Source: Cyanobacteria bacterium OH_PDB_112
GTDB lineage: Bacteria > Cyanobacteriota > Vampirovibrionia > Gastranaerophilales > CAJFVJ01
Direction: 5' to 3'
DNA length: 17,535 nucleotides
NCBI GenBank assembly: GCA_023457295.1
Contig: JAEWLZ010000136.1
Location: forward strand, 1-17,535
Below the pieces are notes generated by a model. It saw nothing but the letters and a program-made list of their open reading frames with translations. It was not told the DNA's origin and searched no databases. This document shows positions 6,226-13,071 of the stretch, in pieces (within the stretch, counting starts at the first letter, position 1; the number at the start of each line of letters is the position of its first letter). Position numbers and translations under genes: made by a program.

Positions 6226-6978
6226 ATGCAAAAAGCCGTAGCTTATTTAAGAGTTTCAACAGATGGACAAGCCAGCGAAGATAAATTTGGCTTGGATTCA
6301 CAAAAAGAAGACATCAACAAATACGCCCAAAAGAACAATATTGAAATCATCGAGTATTACATAGATGCAGGCGTAAGCGGTGCAAAAATGAGCCGTCCAG
6401 AATTAGACAGAATGATTTTGGATTCAGAAGCAAATAACTTCACTCAAGTTATAGTTGCAAAGCTGGACAGGGTAGCAAGAGATTTGATGGCTCAATTATT
6501 TATCGAAAAAGAACTATTAAAACGTGGCGTTGAAATCATATCAGTTGCAGAGCCTATGAGGTCAACAGACCCTACGGGGCAATTATTTAGACATATAATA
6601 GGGGCTTTTGCAGAATTTGAACGAGCAAGAATTAACGAACGTATGACAGGCGGAAGAATACAAAAAGCAAAAACAGGTAAGTATTCGGGCGGTCGTCCTG
6701 CTATTGGTTATGTAGCAGACAAAAACAGTAACAGTTTATCTGTAAACAGCAATAAAACAGAGGCTATACGCCTTGTGTTCAAGCTTAGAGGTGATGGGCT
6801 TTCCTTTGATACTATTGCCCAAAAATTAAACGAATTAGGGCATACAACCGCCACAGGCAAAGCCTTTTCAAAAGTAGCAGTAAAGAGAATTTACGACCGT
6901 AAAGAACTTTACGAGGGCATTTATAACTATTCAGGAATTAAAACAGAAGGACAACACCAAGCTATATTAGCGAGTTAG
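6226..6978 (+). CDS. Serine recombinase (resolvase/invertase family), 250 aa
   Basis: Catalyses site-specific DNA cutting and rejoining through a serine. The catalytic domain (residues 1-140) has the nucleophile S11 in AYLRVSTDGQ, the YIDAGVSGAKMSRPELDRM region, AKLDRVARD (78-86) and the FAEFERARINER helix (129-139). A recombinase DNA-binding domain (about 150-245) follows, including GGRPAIGY, the I..KLNELGHTT helix and RIYDRKELYEGIYNYSG. It stops right after GQHQAILAS, where large serine recombinases continue into a zinc ribbon and coiled coil. It is therefore larger than a resolvase but short for a large serine integrase. First gene of an operon running to 7731. Its DNA substrate (resolution, inversion or a second integration system) is unknown. 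Confidence 0.92.
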   Translation: MQKAVAYLRVSTDGQASEDKFGLDSQKEDINKYAQKNNIEIIEYYIDAGVSGAKMSRPELDRMILDSEANNFTQVIVAKLDRVARDLMAQLFIEKELLKRGVEIISVAEPMRSTDPTGQLFRHIIGAFAEFERARINERMTGGRIQKAKTGKYSGGRPAIGYVADKNSNSLSVNSNKTEAIRLVFKLRGDGLSFDTIAQKLNELGHTTATGKAFSKVAVKRIYDRKELYEGIYNYSGIKTEGQHQAILAS

Positions 6979-7001
6979 TTTAACTAGAAGGAGAAAAAAC
7001 G

Positions 7002-7211
7002 ATGAATACGGCACAAGAGGCTAAGCAAAAAATTAGCCTTACTATTCCTGCTAAACTTTTGGCAGATTTTGAAGAGGCTTGCAACGAAAACCGCCGAACA
7101 AGAGGCAATACGCTTCTTGCATTAATGGAGGCTTACGCAGAAAGAAGACCCAAAGAAAGTGCATCCAAAGGCATAGAGCTTGTAAAGGAGGTGGCAGAAT
7201 GCCTTATTTAA
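7002..7211 (+). CDS. Ribbon-helix-helix DNA-binding protein, 69 aa
   Basis: Residues 10-50 read as an RHH (Arc/CopG-type) fold: beta strand KISLTIPAKL, then helices around LADFEEACNENRR and RGNTLLALMEAYAERR. RHH proteins bind DNA as dimers through the strand pair and commonly repress their own operon or act in copy control or segregation. An AGAAGGAG ribosome site precedes the ATG. It lies 23 bp after the serine recombinase and overlaps the next small gene by 13 bp, so the two are probably translationally coupled. Confidence 0.75.
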   Translation: MNTAQEAKQKISLTIPAKLLADFEEACNENRRTRGNTLLALMEAYAERRPKESASKGIELVKEVAECLI

Positions 7212-7354
7212 AACCATCAGAAATTATGTCCATTAAAAATATAAACCGCTACACGCTCGGCAAATGGCTTAAAAATGGTCTGCCCTATACACAAATAGGG
7301 CGGATGATTAGAGTCAAAACAAGCGACCTAGAAGCGTTTATGGAAACTTTGTAA
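7199..7354 (+). CDS. Excisionase/MerR-like HTH protein, 51 aa
   Basis: The sequence MPYLKPSEIMSIKNINRYTL, then GKWLKNGLPYTQIGRMIRVK and an LEAFMETL end, is the compact winged-helix pattern of excisionase-family (HTH_17) proteins: a recognition helix, the R/K-hydrophobic wing, then D-L-E-A-F. A longer frame begins at 7079, but the ATG at 7199 has an excellent AAGGAGGT ribosome site 6 bases before it and gives the usual domain length. Directly downstream of the serine recombinase and RHH genes, it is a plausible directionality factor for that recombinase (inference). Confidence 0.75.
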   Translation: MPYLKPSEIMSIKNINRYTLGKWLKNGLPYTQIGRMIRVKTSDLEAFMETL

Positions 7355-7379
7355 GTTAAAGAGTATAGGAGAAAATATT

Positions 7380-7634
7380 ATGACAATACCAAAATTTATA
7401 GGAATTAAAGCACCTGAAAGCATAAGCGATATGATTTGGAATGAGTGCAAACAATTATGTGACAATCAAAAACTAAAATTAACATTCGTCGGTGGGGAAA
7501 ATAAGATAAAAATGTACTGCACAATTCCTCGTAAAATGATAAAGCAAATGGAAGAACGAGGCATCGAAAGACCCTCGCATATCATATCTATGGAAGAGTA
7601 TGAGGAAATAGTAAAGGAGTTAAGCCATGTCTAA
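7380..7634 (+). CDS. Uncharacterised protein, 84 aa
   Basis: Family not recognised. The product is a small soluble charged protein with a strand-rich middle (LKLTFVGGENKIKMYCTIPR) and a helical end (PSHIISMEEYEEIVKEL). An AGGAGAAAA ribosome site precedes the ATG. Its end overlaps the next small frame by 8 bp and it lies 25 bp after the HTH gene, so it belongs to the serine recombinase operon. Confidence 0.65.
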   Translation: MTIPKFIGIKAPESISDMIWNECKQLCDNQKLKLTFVGGENKIKMYCTIPRKMIKQMEERGIERPSHIISMEEYEEIVKELSHV

Positions 7635-7731
7635 AAAAGACCTTTCAACAATCCTCAAGGCTTTATACTTGGCTTATCCCCAAAAGGATGCCGAAGAAGT
7701 CTTTGAACGATTATTAAAAACAATATTTTAA
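7627..7731 (+). CDS. Very small protein, 34 aa, last gene of the serine recombinase operon
   Basis: The frame encodes MSKKDLSTILKALYLAYPQK followed by DAEEVFERLLKTIF. It starts inside the end of the preceding gene (8-bp overlap) with AAAGGAGTTA about 5 bases ahead, a good ribosome site. The peptide looks amphipathic and helical. A strong terminator hairpin follows 30 bp later. Good translation signals and operon position favour a real gene; the role is unknown. Confidence 0.55.
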   Translation: MSKKDLSTILKALYLAYPQKDAEEVFERLLKTIF

Positions 7732-7760
7732 CGCACGAGAGCAATTTAAGTTCATTTTTT

Positions 7761-7795
7761 GGCTATGGTGCTGGTAACGCCGTAGCCTTTTTGTT
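7761..7795 (+). terminator. Rho-independent terminator after the serine recombinase operon
   Basis: GGCTATGG (7761-7768) pairs with CCGTAGCC (7780-7787), one G-T pair in 8 bp, with an 11-base loop, followed by TTTTTGTT. There is no T-run on the opposite strand, so it acts mainly on plus-strand transcripts and ends just before the convergent clamp gene. Confidence 0.85.
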
Positions 7796-7803
7796 ATGAA
7801 TAA

Positions 7804-8943
7804 TCAAGTGTTCTCAACAAGTGTAGGCATTATAATATGCTGACTATACATAGTGCTTGTATCGTCTTCAAGAAAAGTTTGCTCTAAGGACACTTGGCTT
7901 TTATTATCATTAAAGCGCACTGTAATTAATTTTGAATTTATGCTTTCAAAAGCGTCTTTTAATTTAGCATACTCAAAATAAATACAATACTCGCTAGGTA
8001 TTTTAGGGTTATTTTCGTTAATACCTAAAGGTATATTATCTTGTTTAGCAATAATGTAGCCTGTTCCTGCGGCCAATAAAATTTTATTATTTTCTATTGC
8101 CATTTTAACAAGATTATATTTTTTACTTGTTGCCAGTTTAATAATTTTTAAGCCTTCTAAAAAAGATTTCTTGGGAGTAGTAAAACTATATTGATAATTT
8201 CCTGTAATAACTTCTTGAAATCTAGGGTAGTTATCATTTTTGATATACTCTAAATGAATTGCGAAATTCCCGCACTCAAAAGCAACGGAATTTTCTCTTG
8301 TTTTTATTGAAACAATTTTTGCTTGTGTTAATTTTAATGTATTTATTATTTCTTCTGCCTTATAAACTGGCAAAAGAAAGCCGAAATTATTTGTGCATTT
8401 CTTTTCAATATCAATTTCATTAATATTCATTCTTTCTAGGTCGGTAGAAATTATTTGCATTCCTGACTTGGTGCAAGTTAAGCATAAATTTTTTAAAACA
8501 GGATTAAAAGACAAAGGACATGGTATTTTAACAGCAGTAGACAATGCCTTTATTAAGTCTTTTCGATTAACTTCAAAAAATATATTTTTATCAAATACAT
8601 AAGACATCTCAGCATTAATTTCTGAGGATAATTTATTGGTTATTTCCTTATATTTCTTTATTTTATCAGCAAGACTGGATAAAGAATCGTAATAGGATAA
8701 AAAACTATCAAAGTGTTTATCAAGCATCATTTCCTGAGAAGACTCGGGCAACTTAAAACCTTTTTCAAAAGTTTTACTTTCATAGAATATAGTCACAATT
8801 TGTCTTAATTTATCTGAAAGCGATAGCCCTTCTAAATTTGCATCCAACTGTATTTCATCGACATATGCCAAAGGCAGCCTAAAAGTTACCACTTTAGATT
8901 TATCCTTACTTAAAATAGTTTTTTTATTACAAGCTAGCCTCAT
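7804..8943 (-). CDS. RHH domain fused to a two-domain DNA polymerase III beta-clamp-like protein
   Basis: Residues are numbered from the longest frame, ATG at 8979. Residues 28-68 form a ribbon-helix-helix DNA-binding domain (KVVTFRLPLAYVDEIQLDA, then LSLSDKLRQIVTIFYES). A charged helical linker follows (about 70-128, with KHFDSFLSYYDSLSSLADKI). The rest matches DnaN: FFEVNRKDLIKALSTAV, LKNLCLTCTKSGMQIISTDL, CGNFAIHLEYIKNDNYPRFQ-EV, then FLEGLKIIKLATSKKYNLVK, FEYAKLKDAFESINSKLITV and the ending SQHIIMPTLV (DnaN usually ends in V.MPMRL). About 255 clamp residues, two copies of the roughly 120-residue domain, are present; DnaN has three. The missing first domain seems replaced by the RHH part. 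The start at 8943 is preferred because the likely promoter begins transcription at or after the 8979 codon. Probable role: processivity or polymerase recruitment for element replication, tethered to element DNA (inference). Confidence 0.75.
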   Translation of the reverse strand: MRLACNKKTILSKDKSKVVTFRLPLAYVDEIQLDANLEGLSLSDKLRQIVTIFYESKTFEKGFKLPESSQEMMLDKHFDSFLSYYDSLSSLADKIKKYKEITNKLSSEINAEMSYVFDKNIFFEVNRKDLIKALSTAVKIPCPLSFNPVLKNLCLTCTKSGMQIISTDLERMNINEIDIEKKCTNNFGFLLPVYKAEEIINTLKLTQAKIVSIKTRENSVAFECGNFAIHLEYIKNDNYPRFQEVITGNYQYSFTTPKKSFLEGLKIIKLATSKKYNLVKMAIENNKILLAAGTGYIIAKQDNIPLGINENNPKIPSEYCIYFEYAKLKDAFESINSKLITVRFNDNKSQVSLEQTFLEDDTSTMYSQHIIMPTLVENT

Positions 8944-8982
8944 ATTCCACAAAAAGCCTATTATTATAAATATATACATAAA

Positions 8983-9011
8983 ATAATATCATGTATACAT
9001 TTGTATAGCAA
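8983..9011 (-). promoter_or_regulatory. Promoter of the RHH-clamp gene with embedded palindromic operator
   Basis: On the minus strand: TTGCTA (9006-9011), a 17-bp spacer, and TATTAT (8983-8988). The spacer holds the perfect 10-bp palindrome ATGTATACAT (8991-9000). TGTATA also repeats on the plus strand at 8992 and 9002, 10 bp apart. RHH repressors bind such tandem words, so autoregulation by the clamp's own RHH domain, or by the RHH protein at 9175, is likely but inferred. Confidence 0.65.
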
Positions 9012-9174
9012 GGAATAAAAGGGGGTGGAAAATAGAAATAAGGTAATTATTTAAAAAAACTTATTTCCCGCAAAGCTATTTCAATTTAGTAGAATTAAAA
9101 AGTAAGGAACAGAGGAACAAAATTTTTTATTCAAAAACGTATGTAAATTATTAAAAAATCAGAGAGGAGGCTAT

Positions 9175-9315
9175 ATGGGTAAAAGATTAAACTTTAAAGT
9201 AGATGATGAAACATTCAGAAACTTTGAAAAAATCAGAGAAAGAGATTGCTTGAACATTTCAGATGTTATGCGAAAACTTTTGAACAAGTTCATCAAAGAA
9301 CGATTAACGCAATAA
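9175..9315 (+). CDS. Ribbon-helix-helix protein, 46 aa
   Basis: The frame encodes MGKRLNFKVDDETFRNFEKI, RERDCLNISDVMRKLLNKFI and KERLTQ, a minimal RHH fold: strand KRLNFKVD, helix ETFRNFEKIRERD, helix NISDVMRKLLNKFIKER. An excellent ribosome site (GAGAGGAGG) lies 5 bases before the ATG. It is head-to-head with the RHH-clamp gene across a 0.2-kb intergenic region containing the ATGTATACAT palindrome. The same fold forms the clamp's N-terminus, so the two may compete for or share one operator (inference). Role otherwise could be copy or partition control. Confidence 0.8.
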   Translation: MGKRLNFKVDDETFRNFEKIRERDCLNISDVMRKLLNKFIKERLTQ

Positions 9316-9380
9316 AAAACCCCCGTTAAATACGGAGGCAATAAAAATTTAATGTACAGATACAATAGCACATAAAACGT

Positions 9381-9395
9381 AGCCTATGCAAGGCT
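9381..9395 (+). other. Small hairpin between two small genes
   Basis: AGCCT (9381-9385) and AGGCT (9391-9395) form a 5-bp stem with loop ATGCA, followed by TTAATTTT. It could be a weak attenuator or terminator after the RHH gene or a leader structure for the next gene; too short to decide. Confidence 0.3.
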
Positions 9396-9425
9396 TAATT
9401 TTGGTGCGGAAATTTAGGGGAATTT

Positions 9426-9563
9426 ATGAAAAAAGAAAAAGAAGAAAATTTTAAAGAAGAAGAATTTATTTATGATGAAAAAAAAGTTTCACATAAAATG
9501 GGGCGAGTTTTAACAAAGACAATTAACCTAATTCGTAAATTAAGAGAGCAAAGGGGGGAATAA
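9426..9563 (+). CDS. Small charged protein, 45 aa
   Basis: The frame encodes MKKEKEENFKEEEFIYDEKK then VSHKMGRVLTKTINLIRKLR and EQRGE: an acidic/lysine-rich first half and a basic amphipathic helix. AGGGGA lies 5 bases before the ATG, and the ATPase gene starts 3 bp after its stop, so translation is probably coupled. Family unknown. Its context as leader gene to the replication ATPase suggests an accessory role. Confidence is limited by its size and biased composition. Confidence 0.55.
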   Translation: MKKEKEENFKEEEFIYDEKKVSHKMGRVLTKTINLIRKLREQRGE

Positions 9564-9566
9564 ATA

Positions 9567-11012
9567 ATGGTACTTGATTACAACAAAATACCCGCATTAC
9601 AGGGACGTATATTGAGGGATTTTTTAATCCCTTTAAATCCGAATGTGAGCGAAACTTGCCTATTGAATGTCTTGAACGCAAAAATAGCCCAAATGGTAAC
9701 ATCTAAGCGTATAAAGTTCAAAGAAATGGATTGCCAAAATCCACATACCTTAAACTATTACGCCCTAAACTTTATCTCATCTGGCGGAGGTAAGGACAAA
9801 ATTGTTAATGAAATAGACGATTATTTACTCAAGAATTTTAAAATATGGTTTGAGGGTGAAAACAGAGTTTACATACGAGACAGAACAGCCCAAATAACCA
9901 AAGAAGCAAAAGAACTTTTCAACAATGAAGGCAGGCAAAAAGCCTATATAGACGCAGAAAAAAAGAAAATCCGCAATATCAGATTTGAGTTAGAACAGGC
10001 AACATCGGAAGGCTTGTACGCTGATTGTGAAACCCTGCACCATGCCGATTATGGATGTCTATTCGTAAAAATATCTGAACTAGGTCTATTTTTAGAAAAC
10101 GCCACACAAGCGCAACAATTATTCCTTACTGACCTAATAAAAATTTATGATGGCAAAGCAAGCCTAAAAAGTACAAAAGGTGAAAGTCAATCAACAGAAA
10201 TACAGGGCATCCCCTGCAATATACTTGCTTATTCTGATACAAACAAACTTTTACAGGACAAAGCGAGCGAATACCTCAACAGATTGCTTGATACAGGGCT
10301 TGTAAGACGTTGCTTTATAACTTATTTGCCTGATAAACCATTACTTATACATGAGGACTACGAAAAAGCTTTGAGCATACAAAATGAGGCTTATAAGCAA
10401 GCAAAAGAACTGCAAGAAGAATTAATGTCTAAATTTTGGAAGTTAAAACAAAATTCAGAGCTTATTTTAACTTCCGGTGCTTACAAAGCTTACTATCAAT
10501 ACAAAATCGAAAATATGAAAACTTATAATAAGTTATTAAGCAAAACTGACGATATTCTTTTAAAAGAAGTCCGCAATAGGTATTGGAAAGCCCTTAAATT
10601 ATCGGTATTAATCGCCTGTATTGAACACCCGAAAGATACCAATATTTACCCCAAAGACGTTGAAATGGCTATTTACCAAACTGAACTATTTGCCAAAGAT
10701 TTTGAGCAATTCAATAACGCAAAGCCTGTAACAGACACCGAGAAGCTTTTTAAATTCCTTCTAACTAATAGTGGGAAATGGGTAACAAAACAGGAAATCA
10801 GGAAACAAAGGTTTGTCAATAATGCAAGCTTTGCCCGATGGTTTGGTGAGCAGTTGGAATACATTCGAGAAATGGCAGAGCAAAACGGTTATGTCCTGAA
10901 AAGTGAACCAATCAATAACAACACGGGAACACGGTATAAGCTTGTCGAAAATAACCTAAACAAGGAATTAAGTCCTGAAATTAAGCCAATTAATGAGCTA
11001 ATGACAGGCTAA
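9567..11012 (+). CDS. DUF3987-like P-loop ATPase of the replication module, 481 aa
   Basis: Likely a nucleotide-driven replication protein of the kind paired with primases in phages, plasmids and integrative elements. A Walker-A-like motif SSGGGKDK sits at 71-78 (Lys76), with Asp where Ser/Thr is usual. Segments in DUF3987 order follow: SEGLYADCETL (147-157), CLFVKISELGLFLENA (164-179), FLTDLIKIYDGKASLKS (186-202), IPCNILAYSDTNKLL (215-229), then LLDTGLVRRCFITYLP (240-255). A helical middle and a winged-helix-like end (about 395-465, KWVTKQEIRKQRF...) complete it. RBS AAGGGGGG. It sits upstream of the primase gene. DUF3987 is my pattern match; helicase activity is inferred. Confidence 0.7.
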   Translation: MVLDYNKIPALQGRILRDFLIPLNPNVSETCLLNVLNAKIAQMVTSKRIKFKEMDCQNPHTLNYYALNFISSGGGKDKIVNEIDDYLLKNFKIWFEGENRVYIRDRTAQITKEAKELFNNEGRQKAYIDAEKKKIRNIRFELEQATSEGLYADCETLHHADYGCLFVKISELGLFLENATQAQQLFLTDLIKIYDGKASLKSTKGESQSTEIQGIPCNILAYSDTNKLLQDKASEYLNRLLDTGLVRRCFITYLPDKPLLIHEDYEKALSIQNEAYKQAKELQEELMSKFWKLKQNSELILTSGAYKAYYQYKIENMKTYNKLLSKTDDILLKEVRNRYWKALKLSVLIACIEHPKDTNIYPKDVEMAIYQTELFAKDFEQFNNAKPVTDTEKLFKFLLTNSGKWVTKQEIRKQRFVNNASFARWFGEQLEYIREMAEQNGYVLKSEPINNNTGTRYKLVENNLNKELSPEIKPINELMTG

Positions 11013-11287
11013 AACCCTTGCGAGACACCAGAGTTTCAGTCTTTCAACAGCAAGAAAAGTCCGAAAGGCAGACAGGGAGCGAGAGTTTAAGTATTTTAAT
11101 TATATATATATTATTTTTTATATTTATTATTAATATTTATTTCTTTGCTAATACAAAAAATCAAAAATATATGTATACCCCCAAAAGTCTGAAAATCCGA
11201 AAGTCTCAATCATAGTAAGCGTTTCGGTCTTTACGACTCAAAAAGACCTGAAAATCCGTGTAGATAAAGAGTTTTGAGGAAATAAAC
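11013..11287. other. Candidate replication origin / primase leader region
   Basis: A 275-bp gap between the ATPase and primase genes. It holds a 50-60 bp almost pure A/T stretch (about 11090-11150). The 11-mer CTGAAAATCCG occurs exactly twice (11189-11199 and 11248-11258). A strong hairpin TTTC-GGTCTTT / AAAGACC-GAAA (11222-11253) has a single bulge. A possible promoter TTGCTA-17-TATATG (11145-11173) overlaps the word ATGTATAC (11171-11178). A TTG-start frame across it looks spurious. Location between replication genes plus AT-rich DNA and repeats suggests an origin, or a regulated leader for the primase. Confidence 0.45.
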
Positions 11288-12163
11288 ATGTATAATATAG
11301 AAAAAGTTGAATTAAGCGAAGTCATAAACTTGTTAGGACAGCCTACAAGACACTACGGAAAACACTATTATTTCCAGTGTCCAGACTGCATAGACAAAAG
11401 CCAAAATAATCTTATCTATACAGAGAGTAACGGGCTACTAAAAAGTTTTTGTTGTGATTCAAGCAAAAGATTATACGGAGAGATTATAAAAGCCCGAAAA
11501 GGTTTTAAGTCCTCTTATATTCCACGCCCTAGAAACACAGTAAAAATAAAGCCTGAAATATCGCCTCAAAGACGATTAAAATTAGATGCCTACCAAAACC
11601 AAACAAATAAAGACCTTCTAAGCAATACAGAAGCCTTGAAGTATCTTTTTAAAGCAAGAGGAATAACTAAAGATACGGTCTCTCTTTGCGGTATCGGTCT
11701 TGATAAATCTAAAAATAAATGGTGCTTGCCAGTTTATAGCGATGAGGGGATTATTGGCTTTGAGTTCAGGGCTTATGATTTCAGCCAAAAGAAAATTTGG
11801 AAGGAAAACGGAACTTATTCTTGTTTGGCTAATATCAATAAAAAAACACCGCAAACAGAAATATTAATAATACTTGAAGGCTTTTGGGATTCATATTGTT
11901 TTTATCAGCATTTGAAAGAACAAAAACAATCGGAGCATTACCACATCTTAACGCCCTCAAACGGCGTAGGAAGCGTTTTAAATTGCTTAAGTGATGCAAA
12001 CCTTGAGCAGTACAAGAAAGTTGTTTTATACCTCGATTCAGACGCAAAAGGTATCCAAGCAATGAACGAGGCAAAAGCAAAATATTCTTTTATCGAGGCT
12101 TTAACAATGTCTTGCGGATGCAAGGATTTTAACGAGCATTATTTAAGGTGCTTAAAATCCTGA
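11288..12163 (+). CDS. DNA primase with zinc finger and Toprim domain, 291 aa
   Basis: Synthesises RNA primers for element replication. An N-terminal zinc-binding domain has YFQCPDC (C31, C34) and SFCCDSS (C55, C56), resembling the CHC2/T7-gp4 finger. A linker follows (75-110), then a segment typical of small primases (ALKYLFKARGITKDTVSLCG and WCLPVYSDEGIIGFEFRAYD). The Toprim domain follows, with E197 in ILEGFWDSY, D250/D252 in VLYLDSDAKGIQA and a KDFNEH motif (279-284). It lacks the DnaB-interacting C-terminal domain of chromosomal DnaG, so it is a short, phage-type primase that probably works with the upstream ATPase. GAGGAA lies 7 bases before the start. Confidence 0.88.
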   Translation: MYNIEKVELSEVINLLGQPTRHYGKHYYFQCPDCIDKSQNNLIYTESNGLLKSFCCDSSKRLYGEIIKARKGFKSSYIPRPRNTVKIKPEISPQRRLKLDAYQNQTNKDLLSNTEALKYLFKARGITKDTVSLCGIGLDKSKNKWCLPVYSDEGIIGFEFRAYDFSQKKIWKENGTYSCLANINKKTPQTEILIILEGFWDSYCFYQHLKEQKQSEHYHILTPSNGVGSVLNCLSDANLEQYKKVVLYLDSDAKGIQAMNEAKAKYSFIEALTMSCGCKDFNEHYLRCLKS

Positions 12164-12214
12164 AACCCCCTGAAATTCTATGTATACCCATATCATAAAG
12201 AAGGAGAAAATAAA

Positions 12215-13057
12215 ATGGAAACAGCTAAAAAAACACTATTTGAAGATTATTTGGACATAAGAGAAAGACGTAGCAAATCTTTTGAAAAGGATAATGCTAA
12301 CCAAGACCCACATTTTCAAGAAGTGTATAAAGACAGTTATATACTAACAAATGTGGTGGAAGCCCTGTTGGAGGAAAACACCAATTATAAAAAATATTTT
12401 AACGATGGCGGATTAATAGCAAAGCCCATTAAAATAGCAGGGCTTGTCGACTATAAACTTATGTTCGCGGACAATCCTATAAAAAGTCCTATTGAGGTTG
12501 CAGGTTTTTGTTCCCTTGATAAGTCAATAAAAATAATAAAAATGAACAGACTACTCCCGTACGATAGTTTATATGCGTTTCTTATTCATGAAATAACACA
12601 TGCAATGTTTTATGAACTAGGAGAAAAAGACTTAGCTTCAAATGAACGATTAGTTTATAAAACCGCCACAGGACTGCATCAAATTATAAAATCGAATAAT
12701 ATTTTGGATATTCTTTCAGGCAAAACAAATAAGGTAAATATCCAAAACCTTAACTACACTATCAATACAAATGATGAAATCTCTGAAAAAGAATACCTTG
12801 ACCATGCTTGCCGACTAATAATACAAGCACAAAATAAAGAATTAGAAATATTGAAATGTATTCTAATGGTTGTGTTTTGGGGCTTAGGAGAGGGCGTAGG
12901 CAAAGACTACTCAAGTGGAGGCTTATTTGAGAATGAAGCATTCATGGGGCAATTTACCAAAGCCGTTTTCAGAACTTTTACAGACAATGACCTATTAAGT
13001 CCTGATTGGCTTGATAAACTTTTGCCTGAAAATACGCCTATACAAGTTGGATATTAA
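12215..13057 (+). CDS. HExxH zinc metallopeptidase-like protein, 280 aa
   Basis: The motif HEITHAMFYELG (H125, E126, H129) is a zinc-protease HExxH site, preceded by the hydrophobic YAFLI and followed by E144 in SNERLVY as a possible third ligand. This layout resembles phage and ICE metallopeptidases related to ImmA/IrrE, which cut repressors. The C-terminal half (about 190-280) is unrecognised and contains ILKCILMVVFWGLGEGVGKD. AGAAGGAG precedes the start. It lies 51 bp after the primase and its stop leads directly into the excisionase-like gene. An antirepressor role against the small HTH repressor is attractive but inferred; a replication-linked role is equally open. Confidence 0.65.
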   Translation: METAKKTLFEDYLDIRERRSKSFEKDNANQDPHFQEVYKDSYILTNVVEALLEENTNYKKYFNDGGLIAKPIKIAGLVDYKLMFADNPIKSPIEVAGFCSLDKSIKIIKMNRLLPYDSLYAFLIHEITHAMFYELGEKDLASNERLVYKTATGLHQIIKSNNILDILSGKTNKVNIQNLNYTINTNDEISEKEYLDHACRLIIQAQNKELEILKCILMVVFWGLGEGVGKDYSSGGLFENEAFMGQFTKAVFRTFTDNDLLSPDWLDKLLPENTPIQVGY

Positions 13058-13071
13058 TGGAGGAAATAAAG

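Noticed and set aside
7079..7198. N-terminal extension of the 51-residue HTH gene
   Set aside because: It overlaps the RHH gene in another frame, while a strong AAGGAGGT site sits right before the ATG at 7199.
10673..10864. Minus-strand frame inside the ATPase gene
   Set aside because: Shadow of the real coding frame with no start signals; the same applies to other frames opposite the TPR, integrase and ThiC genes.
11018..11215. 65-residue frame with TTG start in the ATPase-primase gap
   Set aside because: The apparent membrane segment is just the AT-rich tract translated; no ribosome site, and it overlaps promoter and repeat signals.
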